Positions 16,542 through 24,700 of a DNA stretch of 38,592 nucleotides are shown in pieces (within the stretch, counting starts at the first letter, position 1; each line of letters starts with the position of its first letter). This DNA comes from Paraglaciecola hydrolytica (GTDB lineage: Bacteria > Pseudomonadota > Gammaproteobacteria > Enterobacterales > Alteromonadaceae). The stretch covers positions 1,144,345 through 1,182,936 of the forward strand of contig NZ_LSNE01000003.1 of the NCBI RefSeq assembly GCF_001565895.1. Reading direction: 5' to 3'. Under the pieces are notes generated by a model, which ran no database searches, was not told the DNA's origin, and saw nothing but the letters and a program-made list of their open reading frames with translations. The translations under genes and the position numbers were made by a program.

Positions 16542-17936
16542 TTAACCGCGGCGCCAACTTGTCCCCTTATCACCATCTTCTAGTACAATATTCAAGGCTT
16601 TCAAAGCATCACGCGCTGCATCGGCAGCAGCCCAGTCTTTATTGGTTCTGGCATCGTTGCGCGCTTTAATCAAAGCTTCGATGTGGGCTACATCATCACT
16701 GTTGTCTGCGGGATTTAAACTGCCCTGCAAATACTCTTGAGGGGCTTGTTGTAGTATCCCTAACGTTGCTCCAAGGCTGACTAATATCCCAGCTAAATCA
16801 CTGGCAACAGCAGATTGTTCATTTTTAGCTTTATTCAACTCACGTGCCACATCAAACAATACTGAAATCGCTTCAGGTACATTAAAATCATCATCCATGG
16901 CTTTGTTAAAACGAACTAGATAATCACTAAAATGAATATCTACCTTGTGGTTTACCTCAACGTCACGCAAAGCCGTATATAAACGTTCTAAACCAGCGCG
17001 AGCTTGTTTGATGTTATCTTCTGAATAACTTAACTGGCTGCGGTAATGGGCCGACATTAAGAAAAAACGTAAAGTCTGTGCATCATAATCTTTTAACACA
17101 TCACGCAAGGTGAAAAAGTTGCCAAGTGACTTAGACATTTTTTCTTGGTCTACCTGCACCATACCCGTATGAATCCAATAATTTACATAGGGTGTGTCAT
17201 AGGCGCAGCATGATTGTGCCACTTCGTTTTCGTGGTGAGGAAAAATCAAATCCGAGCCTCCACCATGAATATCAAAATGGGCTCCAAGGTGTTTATGATT
17301 CATCGCCGAACACTCAATATGCCAACCAGGACGCCCTTCTCCCCAAGGCGAACTCCAACTTGGCTCTCCGGGTTTAGCAGACTTCCACAAGACAAAATCC
17401 ATCGGATCACGTTTATCGTTATCCACTTCAACTCGTGAGCCTAAATTAAGCTGTGATAAGTCCTGTTTACTCAACTTGCCATAATCAGCATAAGACCTAA
17501 CATCAAACAATACATCACCCGACAAACCTTGATAGGCATGGCCTTTTTTGATGAGTTTTTCGATGACCTGAATAATTTCACTAATATGCGTAGTTACACG
17601 CGGTTCGATATCAGGTTTGAGCAAATTAATCGCGGCAAAATCTTCATGCATCATAGCGATAGTGCGCTGTGTTAACTGCTCGGTGGTTTCATTATTTACA
17701 TTGGCGCGTTGAATAATTTTATCGTCAACATCAGTGATATTACGCACATAGTTGACCTCTAAACCCCGTGCACGCATATATCGCACCATCAAATCAAAAC
17801 TTAAATAGGTGCGTGCATGGCCCATGTGGCTTAAGTCGTAAACAGTAATACCACAAACATACATGCCCACCTTTCCTGCTTGCAATGGCTTAAATTGCTC
17901 TTTTTGGCGAGTGAGAGTGTTATATATGTGCAGCAT
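16542..17936 (-). CDS. cysS: Cysteinyl-tRNA synthetase
   Basis: Charges tRNA-Cys. The 464-residue protein matches E. coli CysS (461) in length and motifs: YVCGITVYD with zinc ligand Cys28, the HIGH-type HMGH (37-40), zinc ligands in WHIECSAMN and FPHHENE, and KMSKS in [10 protein letters not shown] (about 266-270). The C-terminal anticodon-recognition domain ends GTSWRRG. The frame stays open for 23 codons upstream, but the ATG at 17936 is chosen because AGGA lies 7 nt before it and the N-terminus [10 protein letters not shown] is that of the family. Divergent from ppiB, and a bidirectional terminator separates it from mltD. Confidence 0.97.
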   Translation of the reverse strand: MLHIYNTLTRQKEQFKPLQAGKVGMYVCGITVYDLSHMGHARTYLSFDLMVRYMRARGLEVNYVRNITDVDDKIIQRANVNNETTEQLTQRTIAMMHEDFAAINLLKPDIEPRVTTHISEIIQVIEKLIKKGHAYQGLSGDVLFDVRSYADYGKLSKQDLSQLNLGSRVEVDNDKRDPMDFVLWKSAKPGEPSWSSPWGEGRPGWHIECSAMNHKHLGAHFDIHGGGSDLIFPHHENEVAQSCCAYDTPYVNYWIHTGMVQVDQEKMSKSLGNFFTLRDVLKDYDAQTLRFFLMSAHYRSQLSYSEDNIKQARAGLERLYTALRDVEVNHKVDIHFSDYLVRFNKAMDDDFNVPEAISVLFDVARELNKAKNEQSAVASDLAGILVSLGATLGILQQAPQEYLQGSLNPADNSDDVAHIEALIKARNDARTNKDWAAADAARDALKALNIVLEDGDKGTSWRRG

Positions 17937-18094
17937 GTAAATGTCCTGTTTGATGGTTGGTTCTGCAAAAACAGCGATTCTAGCATTCACACCAACGCAT
18001 CGCATTAAGCAATAAACACTAAGAGTTAAAAACTTTTACGCTTTAGTGTTAGAATGCGCCTTTTACTAACATGTTGACGTTACAGGACAACTTA

Positions 18095-18589
18095 ATGGTT
18101 AAACTACATACAAATTATGGGGTTATTACTCTCAGCCTATTCGCTGATAAAGCTCCACTTACCGTGGCCAACTTTTTAGAGTATGCAAAAGATGGCTTTT
18201 ACGACAACACTATTTTCCATCGTGTTATCGATGGTTTTATGGTTCAAGGTGGTGGATTTTCGCCAGGTATGCAGCAAAAACCAACAAAAGCCACGGTTAA
18301 AAACGAAGCCAATAACGGTTTAGCCAATAATACCGGTACAGTGGCGATGGCACGCACCAATGAACCACACTCAGCTACGGCGCAGTTTTTTATTAACATA
18401 AAAGACAATAGCTTTTTAAACTTCCGTAGCGAAACATCCGATGGTTGGGGCTACTGTGTATTTGCAGAAGTTTCTGAGGGCATGGACGTGGTTAATAAAA
18501 TCAAAGCCGTCAGCACAGGTAATTCAGGCTATCACCAAGATGTACCAATTGAAGATGTAGTGATCCAAAAAGTTGAGTTAATTGATTAA
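18095..18589 (+). CDS. ppiB: Cytoplasmic peptidyl-prolyl cis-trans isomerase B (cyclophilin)
   Basis: Catalyses proline cis-trans isomerisation in the cytoplasm. The 164-residue protein has the same length as E. coli PpiB and the cyclophilin active-site segments [30 protein letters not shown] and [12 protein letters not shown]. No signal peptide. An earlier in-frame ATG exists at 18071, but the one at 18095 has AGGA 8 nt upstream and matches the family N-terminus (MVKLHTNYG). It lies between cysS (divergent) and lpxH, as in E. coli. Confidence 0.96.
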   Translation: MVKLHTNYGVITLSLFADKAPLTVANFLEYAKDGFYDNTIFHRVIDGFMVQGGGFSPGMQQKPTKATVKNEANNGLANNTGTVAMARTNEPHSATAQFFINIKDNSFLNFRSETSDGWGYCVFAEVSEGMDVVNKIKAVSTGNSGYHQDVPIEDVVIQKVELID

Positions 18590-18610
18590 TAAACAACATT
18601 AATTGAACTT

Positions 18611-18637
18611 AAGGGCAGATATTAATCTGCCCTTTTA
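18611..18637 (+). terminator. Rho-independent terminator of ppiB
   Basis: AAGGGCAGAT (18611-18620), loop ATTA, ATCTGCCCTT (18625-18634), with TTTT overlapping the end of the stem. It separates ppiB from lpxH, so lpxH probably has its own promoter or relies on read-through. Confidence 0.85.
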
Positions 18638-18673
18638 TTGTAGAACATATAAAACTCTTCACTAAGATCTCAA

Positions 18674-19405
18674 ATGCAACCATTCACGTATTTTATCTCA
18701 GACCTACATCTATCGGCACAACGCCCAGATATTAGCCAATGTTTGTTTCACTTTCTAACAACCCAGGCCGTTCAGGCAGAAGCCTTATATGTATTAGGTG
18801 ATTTATTTGAAGTTTGGATAGGGGATGATGATAACAGTGAGTTTAACCTCAGTATTGCTGCAGCATTCAAAGCCTTAGCAAACCAAGGCATTCCTATTTA
18901 TTTTATTCATGGTAATCGTGATTTTTTAATCCGCCAAAAGTTTGCCCTGCAAGCAGGTATGACTTTATTACCAGAACAATGTGTTATCGATCTTTATGGC
19001 ACCCCAACCCTAATCATGCATGGCGATGAATTATGCACACGTGATGTGGTATATCAAAAGTTTAGACGCAAAGCCCGAGGGTGGTGGTGGCCTAGATTAA
19101 TGTTAAGTTTGCCACTGGCGCTACGCCGCAAAATTGCTGAAAATGGCCGAAAAACCAGCAAAAAGAATCATGCAGGACTCACTATGGAGATCATGGATGT
19201 CAGCCCAGAAGAAGTTACCAAAGTCATGGACCGACATCAGGTTAATCAACTTATTCACGGCCACACACACAAGCCGGCAATCCATCAACTTGACGTGAAT
19301 GGCCAAGCAGCCAAACGTATTGTATTAGGCGACTGGTATGATCAAGGCAGCATATTAAAAGTTAGCCAAGAGCAAATTCAATTATTAAATCAATCGTTTG
19401 ATTAG
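18674..19405 (+). CDS. lpxH: UDP-2,3-diacylglucosamine diphosphatase
   Basis: Releases lipid X and UMP from UDP-2,3-diacylglucosamine, the fourth step of lipid A synthesis, at the inner membrane. A 243-residue calcineurin-like phosphoesterase with the metal-binding blocks SDLHLS, GDLFEVWIGDDD, HGNRDF, MHGDELC and HGHTH all present, and the LpxH-type helical insertion (RKARGWWWPRLMLSLPLALR). Length matches E. coli (240). The ribosome binding site is weak. A 163-nt stretch after its stop contains nothing I can identify. Confidence 0.95.
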   Translation: MQPFTYFISDLHLSAQRPDISQCLFHFLTTQAVQAEALYVLGDLFEVWIGDDDNSEFNLSIAAAFKALANQGIPIYFIHGNRDFLIRQKFALQAGMTLLPEQCVIDLYGTPTLIMHGDELCTRDVVYQKFRRKARGWWWPRLMLSLPLALRRKIAENGRKTSKKNHAGLTMEIMDVSPEEVTKVMDRHQVNQLIHGHTHKPAIHQLDVNGQAAKRIVLGDWYDQGSILKVSQEQIQLLNQSFD

Positions 19406-19568
19406 CCTTATGACCAACATTCTACACTTCCCTTAGCAGAATCTCGATAACAGCTTCTCGACTCCAGTATCCTGCTTCGCTCTATCTTTCAACATGTAAA
19501 CATTGACCTACTCTCGTCGCTCAAATTTTTCCAACACCACACTAACATTGGTAATTAAACAGCCACAT

Positions 19569-20107
19569 TTAATGCAACCTATTGATAAGCATGGTAATGA
19601 AATAGCGTACTTTTTGAGCTAAGCCAATCGGTGAGCTGACACTAAAATAGTGCTTGAATACAGCACTTGTATTGCCACACTCGTCGCAAACAACAAGTTG
19701 AATTTGGTATTCACCTGATTGCATACCCCCCTTAACCCGCAACGTTGCATCACGGGTTATCAAGGTTTTATTTGGCTTAAGTTTTATGGATTTTTGATCA
19801 GCGTCCATCGGTATTCCGTTATTTTTCCACCAATATCCACAGAGCGCTGAGCACTTAATAACAAATCTTCAGCAAAACCAATAGTAGTCGGTGCATCTAT
19901 CACCGCAGTGGGCTTTTTGTCATCTCGGATAATTACTTTGGTAATGGTGGGAGCGGATTCATTACCTGAATCATCAACTACCACAAGCTGAAACTCGTAA
20001 ACACCCACAGCTAAGGGTTTGCTGCTGTCAGTTTCGATACTGAGATTGGCGTCTGCCGTTTTGATGGGGTTATTGACTGCAAGTTTATTGGATTTGATAG
20101 TGGCCAT
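19569..20107 (-). pseudogene. Frameshifted small PKD/Ig-like domain protein
   Basis: Two overlapping frames together make one protein of about 180 residues. The first part (from ATG 20107, MATIKSNKLAVNNPIK) runs through VGVYEFQLVVVDDSGNES and a PKD-type segment (TAVIDAPTTIGFAEDLLLSA, then ITEYRW) and stops at 19784. The second frame, visible from 19808, continues with SIKLKPNKTLITRDATLRV and SGEYQIQLVVCDECGNTS, which is homologous to the first part and supplies the missing half of the PKD fold. Adding one A to the AAAAA run at about 19793-19797 joins them as TLIKKSIKLK. So the gene is either disrupted by a 1-nt deletion, mis-sequenced, or frameshifted on purpose. No signal peptide; function unknown. 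Start and end coordinates cover both pieces. Confidence 0.65.
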
Positions 20108-20288
20108 GATGCAAAAATCCCAGTAAGTAAGAAGATAATAAGCATAGTCAAAATTTTTAAATTTTGTGCACAACTAAATCTTTCAAATAACAAAAGCATT
20201 GATCAATACGACACTTTTCCATTGCTTGCACGCCTAAAATCAAGCAAGCTTTAACGATTTGTTTACAATCAATCAATGGGGACATCTT

Positions 20289-21230
20289 ATGTATTTTGCC
20301 AAAACAACGTTAACAAAGTCTTTTCAGGCACTAGGTCTGGTTTTTATTGCTGGTATGAGCGTGGGTTGCTCAGAGGTCGAAGTTGCTAAAACCGATGTAC
20401 CACAAGCACAACAAGCCGTAGTAGAAACACCCGCAGCCATAGAAGTTGCCGCCACTGATCCACAATTGAGTGTGCAATTATGGTCAGTTAAAGATGCCAT
20501 GATTGAAGATTTTGAAGGTACCTTAACAAAGTTAGCCGCCATGGGATTTCAAGGTGTTGAGTTTGCTGGTATTTTTGGCCGTTTTGAAAAAAATCCCGAA
20601 GGTTTAAAAGTGTTTATTAATTCACTTGGCCTTAAAGCTTCAGGCGCCCATGTTCATTTTGACAAATTTACCCCAGAAAATTTTGATAGCACAGTAGCGT
20701 TTTACCAAGCGATTGATTGCAATTATTTAATTATTCCAATGGATAAACGTGCTTTCACTTTAGAAGGAGCTAAAGAAGTCGCGGCTGATTTAGCGGCTTT
20801 ACAAGATAAACTGGCCCCCTTTGGCATGCGCGCTGGATACCATAACCACAAACCGGAAATGCTCGGTGATGTTGGCCAAACTCCTTGGGATGTCATTGGT
20901 TTGGGTACCAACAACCAAGTTATTTTGCAACAAGATGTGGGTTGGACCGAAGTAGCAGGTAAAGATCCAATTGATTTTATTAAAGCCTATCCAGGGCGCA
21001 CCATCACGACTCACTATAAAGCCTCTGCACCAGAGCCTGGTAATTCAGAAGATCCCATTATTGGTCAAGACACCTCTGACTGGAAAGCCTTGATCACGGC
21101 TAATCGCACCATCGGTGGCACCGAATGGTTGGTGGTTGAACAAGAATCCTATCCTGAAGGTTTGACCCCCATGGAAAGTGTTGAAGCGTCACTTAAAGGC
21201 CTGCAACAAATCCTCAGTGACATGAAATAA
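20289..21230 (+). CDS. Lipoprotein with a sugar phosphate isomerase/epimerase-like TIM barrel
   Basis: A 313-residue protein of the AP_endonuc_2 (xylose isomerase-like TIM barrel) superfamily: LSVQLWSVKDAMIEDFEGTL, MGFQGVEFAGIFGRF, YHNHKPEM with metal-ligand type His, QQDVGWTEVAGKDP and EWLVVEQESYPEG. Unusually it carries an N-terminal export signal (MYFAKTTLTKSFQALGLVFI) ending at a lipobox-like SVGC, so it is probably anchored in an envelope membrane facing the periplasm. Related exported proteins occur in Alteromonadales and Bacteroidetes near sugar-catabolic genes, but none lie here. Start 20289 has GGGGA 7 nt upstream; an ATG at 20259 is less likely. Substrate unknown. Confidence 0.85.
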   Translation: MYFAKTTLTKSFQALGLVFIAGMSVGCSEVEVAKTDVPQAQQAVVETPAAIEVAATDPQLSVQLWSVKDAMIEDFEGTLTKLAAMGFQGVEFAGIFGRFEKNPEGLKVFINSLGLKASGAHVHFDKFTPENFDSTVAFYQAIDCNYLIIPMDKRAFTLEGAKEVAADLAALQDKLAPFGMRAGYHNHKPEMLGDVGQTPWDVIGLGTNNQVILQQDVGWTEVAGKDPIDFIKAYPGRTITTHYKASAPEPGNSEDPIIGQDTSDWKALITANRTIGGTEWLVVEQESYPEGLTPMESVEASLKGLQQILSDMK

Positions 21231-21243
21231 CCCGACACAAAAT

Positions 21244-21269
21244 ACGGTTGGCTTTAGTGCCAACCGTTT
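21244..21269. terminator. Stem-loop terminator between convergent genes
   Basis: ACGGTTGGC (21244-21252), loop TTTAGT, GCCAACCGT (21259-21267), then TT. A 9-bp GC-rich stem 13 nt after the TIM-barrel lipoprotein stop and 19 nt before the diguanylate cyclase stop; the T-run is short. Confidence 0.65.
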
Positions 21270-21285
21270 ATCCAATCAACTCAAA

Positions 21286-22686
21286 CTAACAACCAGCATC
21301 TTGTAAATTAATTTCCACACGATTACGTCCGTTTTGTTTGGCTATATACAATGCTTTATCCGCCGCAATTAATTCGACTTCCAGTGAAGTCTCTGCGTTA
21401 GCTAACGTTACGCTGGTACCAATACTCACCGTCAACGCAAAGCTCGTGGCAGGATCAACGTCAAACCTTAATTCGGCGATACTTTTTCTTAAACGTTCAC
21501 AAATACCCAAAGATTGTGTGTTGTCCTGCAATAAAATACAAAAAGCAAACTCTTCTCCACCATAACGCCCATACGTATCCTCTTGACGAAAGAACACGCT
21601 AAATGCATGGGCGAGTTTAACCAATACTTTGTCGCCAATATCGTGACCATAGGAGTCATTGATCTTTTTAAAATTGTCGATATCTAACAAACCCACTAAC
21701 AATACCTGATGATCCCGTTTAGCCCTGCTAATTTGCTGCTTGGCTTGCTCCAAAAAACACCTTCTATTGGGAATTTTGGTCAGTACATCATAATAGGCAA
21801 AACGATGAAGTTTTTTATTTACATCGTGTAATTCTTGGGTTCTGATGCGCACGATTTTTTCTAGATTAGACTTTAATTCTTTGAGGTTTTTATTGTGGGT
21901 TTCAAGTTGTTCGGCGCTGTATATTTCACTGGTAACATCCCGTTCAATTGCAGCAAAATGTGTCACTTCGTTGTATTTATTTCTGAGTGGAAAAATATTT
22001 AAACTCAACCAGTAGGGATGACCGGTTTTAGTGTAGTTACGAAGCTTAGCAGACACATTTTGTTTATTTTGCAACGCCTCTCTAATGCGATCTAACTCCT
22101 CTTGGTCGGTCTCTTTACCCTGCAATATTCTGGGGGTCTCGCCAATTACCTCTTCACGGCTATAACCCGTCAGTTTTTCAAAAGCATTATTCACATAAAC
22201 TATCCGTGGCCCTAAGGGTTTTAACAGATCATCGGCTTCGGTAACAATGATGATATCCTGGGCGTTATCAACAATAGATTGAAAAGAAAACAAACTTTTT
22301 TTGTCGGTAATATCGTTAAAGGTCACGACAATAAAGCTATTTTTGTCGGTTTCGGCTATCTCAGGGTACGCGTTAACCATAAACCAAGAGGGCTTGTCTT
22401 GGCTGCCGTCGATAACACCCAGTACCATATTGTAAATTGGATTTTTAAAACGTTTTACTTGGGAAACTGGAAATTGTTCGTTTAAAAGTGTATGACTTGC
22501 TTCATCAATAAAACGCCATTGTGGATCAAAAGCATCCTTCCCAATCATTTGCTCATAACTTAACCTTAATAAACGCAAAGCTGTCGGATTAGCGTACACG
22601 ACAGAGGTATCCCATTTATGGATCACTACTGCAATATTGGCGTTTTCGAGCAAGTTTTTTAAGGTTTGGTTATCAAAATTACCCAT
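21286..22686 (-). CDS. PAS-PAS-GGDEF diguanylate cyclase
   Basis: Makes c-di-GMP from two GTP. The 466-residue cytosolic protein has a first PAS domain (about 1-128), a second PAS domain with PAC motif (about 134-252), a coiled-coil linker (255-297) and a GGDEF domain (298-462). The active-site motif is GGEEF (376-380), and a product-inhibition site RxxD (RQED, 367-370) stands exactly 5 residues before it, so the enzyme should be active and feedback-inhibited. The second PAS has GETPRILQGKETD, like LOV domains, but lacks the photoactive cysteine. No membrane segments. It is divergent from an HD-GYP phosphodiesterase gene (225 nt between them), suggesting an opposing pair. Confidence 0.92.
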   Translation of the reverse strand: MGNFDNQTLKNLLENANIAVVIHKWDTSVVYANPTALRLLRLSYEQMIGKDAFDPQWRFIDEASHTLLNEQFPVSQVKRFKNPIYNMVLGVIDGSQDKPSWFMVNAYPEIAETDKNSFIVVTFNDITDKKSLFSFQSIVDNAQDIIIVTEADDLLKPLGPRIVYVNNAFEKLTGYSREEVIGETPRILQGKETDQEELDRIREALQNKQNVSAKLRNYTKTGHPYWLSLNIFPLRNKYNEVTHFAAIERDVTSEIYSAEQLETHNKNLKELKSNLEKIVRIRTQELHDVNKKLHRFAYYDVLTKIPNRRCFLEQAKQQISRAKRDHQVLLVGLLDIDNFKKINDSYGHDIGDKVLVKLAHAFSVFFRQEDTYGRYGGEEFAFCILLQDNTQSLGICERLRKSIAELRFDVDPATSFALTVSIGTSVTLANAETSLEVELIAADKALYIAKQNGRNRVEINLQDAGC

Positions 22687-22911
22687 AAGTACTTCACTTG
22701 TTTTTTATGCCACAACTGAAGGTTAGAACAAATAATTACATTTGGCAGAATTTTATCAAATCGAGCAGCTAGACTATAAATTAGCGTACTTAAGATAGGA
22801 GCCGTTTATGTTTTTGACTAAGATTAATTCTTAATAAACAAGGATAGTTATTGAATTAACCTGAGGAAAAAGCGATAAATGAGCTGAACTTTTCATTGTC
22901 GGGAGTAGATT

Positions 22912-24516
22912 GTGCACGTCAGCCATATTCTTAATGAATTTCTTAATGTTAGTGTCGCTTTATCAACAGAAAAAAACACCAGTCGACTGCTTGAGTCCAT
23001 CTTACTGTCTGCAAAAAAGTTAGCCAACGCAGATGGTGGAACTATCTATTCAGTCAATGACAAAAACGAACTGGTATTTGATACCTTATTTAATGACTCA
23101 TTAAAACTGCATATTGGTGGCTCGTCTAACAGTATCGCCAGTTTAAATTCGATTCCTATTTACATCGATGGTGAAGTTAATAAAAGCGCAATTGTGGCGC
23201 AGGCAGCGGCAACTGGTGAAGTAATTAATTTAGATGATATGGAACAGGCCAGTCAATTACACAGCCAACGTTCGAAAGCCATAGATCAACAATACAATTA
23301 TCACACCAAATCGATTTTAACGATCCCGATGAAAAATCATGAAGGGGACCTGAGTGGTGTATTGCAATTAGTTAATGCGCGTAAGGAAAATAGCGATACG
23401 GTTATCGCTTTTAGTACCGAATTATCTCGCACAGTCGAGGCGCTCGCGTCTTTGGCTTCTGTTGCTTTAACCAACCGCCAGTTAATCGATAACATGGAAG
23501 AATTATTTCAGGCATTTACCCGCCTGATAGCCAAAGCCATCGATGAAAAATCTCCTTATACTGGTGGTCATTGCCGCCGTGTTCCCGAATTAACCATGAT
23601 GATAGCAGAAGCCGTGCATCGCCATACTGAAGGCCCGATGGCGGCATTTACGATGACAGATGCCGATCGTCATGAACTTAATCTGGCGGGCTGGATCCAC
23701 GATTGTGGCAAAGTTGCCACACCTGAATACGTCATGGATAAGTCTAAAAAACTTGAAACCGTTTTTGATCGAATAGCACTGGTTGAAACCCGTTTTGAAT
23801 TGGCCAAACGTGAAGTTGAAATACATTATTTACAACAACTTGCCAACACTAACGATGCAGTAACTAAAGCCGCTTTAAAACTCGAACGGGATACACAACT
23901 ATCTCGTCTAACAAGTGATCTGAATTTTGTAGTCACTGCCAATACCGGTGGCGAGTTTATGAAACCCGAAGATCAAGCCTATTTAGTTACCATAGGCCAA
24001 TCACAGTCCGTCAACATTAATGGCAAGCCAACGGCGCTGCTCAGCGACAATGAAATCTATAACTTACGCACCGCTCGTGGCACCTTAAATCCGGAAGAAA
24101 GAACCATTATCAACCGACATATGGATATTACTGTAGAAATGCTGGATACCCTGCCTTTCCCCAAACACCTTAAACGAGTGCCAGAGTTTGCTGGCGGCCA
24201 TCATGAAAAAATGGATGGCACAGGTTACCCTAAACGCTTAAAGCGTGATGAGATGTCGATCCCAGCCCGTATCATGGCTATCGCTGACATTTTTGAAGCA
24301 TTAACAGCCGCCGATCGCCCCTACAAAGATGCTAAAAAGATCAGTGAATGTTTACGTATCATGGGATTTATGAAAAAAGATAGCCACATTGACCCTGACT
24401 TGTTTGATGTATTTATTAAAGAAAAAGTCTATCAAGAGTACGCACTTAAATTTCTTAAACCCGAGCAACTCGACGAGATTGATCTAAGTAAAATACCGGG
24501 ATTTTCGCTCAGCTAA
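22912..24516 (+). CDS. GAF-HD-GYP phosphodiesterase (predicted c-di-GMP hydrolase)
   Basis: A 534-residue protein with an N-terminal GAF domain (about 10-190) and an HD-GYP domain (about 200-480). The metal-binding motif is HDCGK (His263-Asp264), and HHEKMDGTGYP (430-440) is the complete GYP signature, so it should hydrolyse c-di-GMP. Between these blocks there is extra sequence of about 105 residues (about 285-390) with a charged helical stretch (VETRFELAKREVEIHYLQQL) that standard HD-GYP domains lack. No signal peptide or membrane segment. The start is a GTG at 22912 with GGGAG 6 nt upstream. Divergent from the diguanylate cyclase; converges on the CHASE2 cyclase, with a composite repeat between. 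Confidence 0.9.
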   Translation: MHVSHILNEFLNVSVALSTEKNTSRLLESILLSAKKLANADGGTIYSVNDKNELVFDTLFNDSLKLHIGGSSNSIASLNSIPIYIDGEVNKSAIVAQAAATGEVINLDDMEQASQLHSQRSKAIDQQYNYHTKSILTIPMKNHEGDLSGVLQLVNARKENSDTVIAFSTELSRTVEALASLASVALTNRQLIDNMEELFQAFTRLIAKAIDEKSPYTGGHCRRVPELTMMIAEAVHRHTEGPMAAFTMTDADRHELNLAGWIHDCGKVATPEYVMDKSKKLETVFDRIALVETRFELAKREVEIHYLQQLANTNDAVTKAALKLERDTQLSRLTSDLNFVVTANTGGEFMKPEDQAYLVTIGQSQSVNINGKPTALLSDNEIYNLRTARGTLNPEERTIINRHMDITVEMLDTLPFPKHLKRVPEFAGGHHEKMDGTGYPKRLKRDEMSIPARIMAIADIFEALTAADRPYKDAKKISECLRIMGFMKKDSHIDPDLFDVFIKEKVYQEYALKFLKPEQLDEIDLSKIPGFSLS

Positions 24517-24539
24517 GTAATACCAATTCCTTTAAATAA

Positions 24540-24690
24540 ATTTTTCAGTGGGAATTAAATCCGTTTTATATTTACCGGCACCGCGGCGGAAAAGGAACTC
24601 AGCCCTATGAGCTTAGCCGTACTAAGTGCTACTCAATTTACAACTCATGGTGAGAGAGTGCAGCCAACAAACGTGCAGTTTCAAGGAATG
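24540..24690. repeat. Dispersed intergenic repeat, copy C (composite)
   Basis: The left part (24540-24568) is identical over 29 bp to copy D at 12289. The rest resembles copy A (GAACTCAGCCCTATGAGCTT at 24595 against 3733) and its right end (24660-24687) is identical over 28 bp to copy B at 14716. The left hairpin arm seen in A and B is replaced by the D-type sequence. It fills the gap between two converging genes and ends 10 nt before the CHASE2 cyclase stop codon. Confidence 0.65.
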
Positions 24691-24700
24691 GTATAAGGAT

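Noticed and set aside
22110-22230. Possible LOV photoreceptor domain in the diguanylate cyclase (GETPRILQGKETD motif)
   Set aside because: The photoactive cysteine of LOV domains (GRNCRFLQG) is absent, so it is treated as an ordinary PAS domain.
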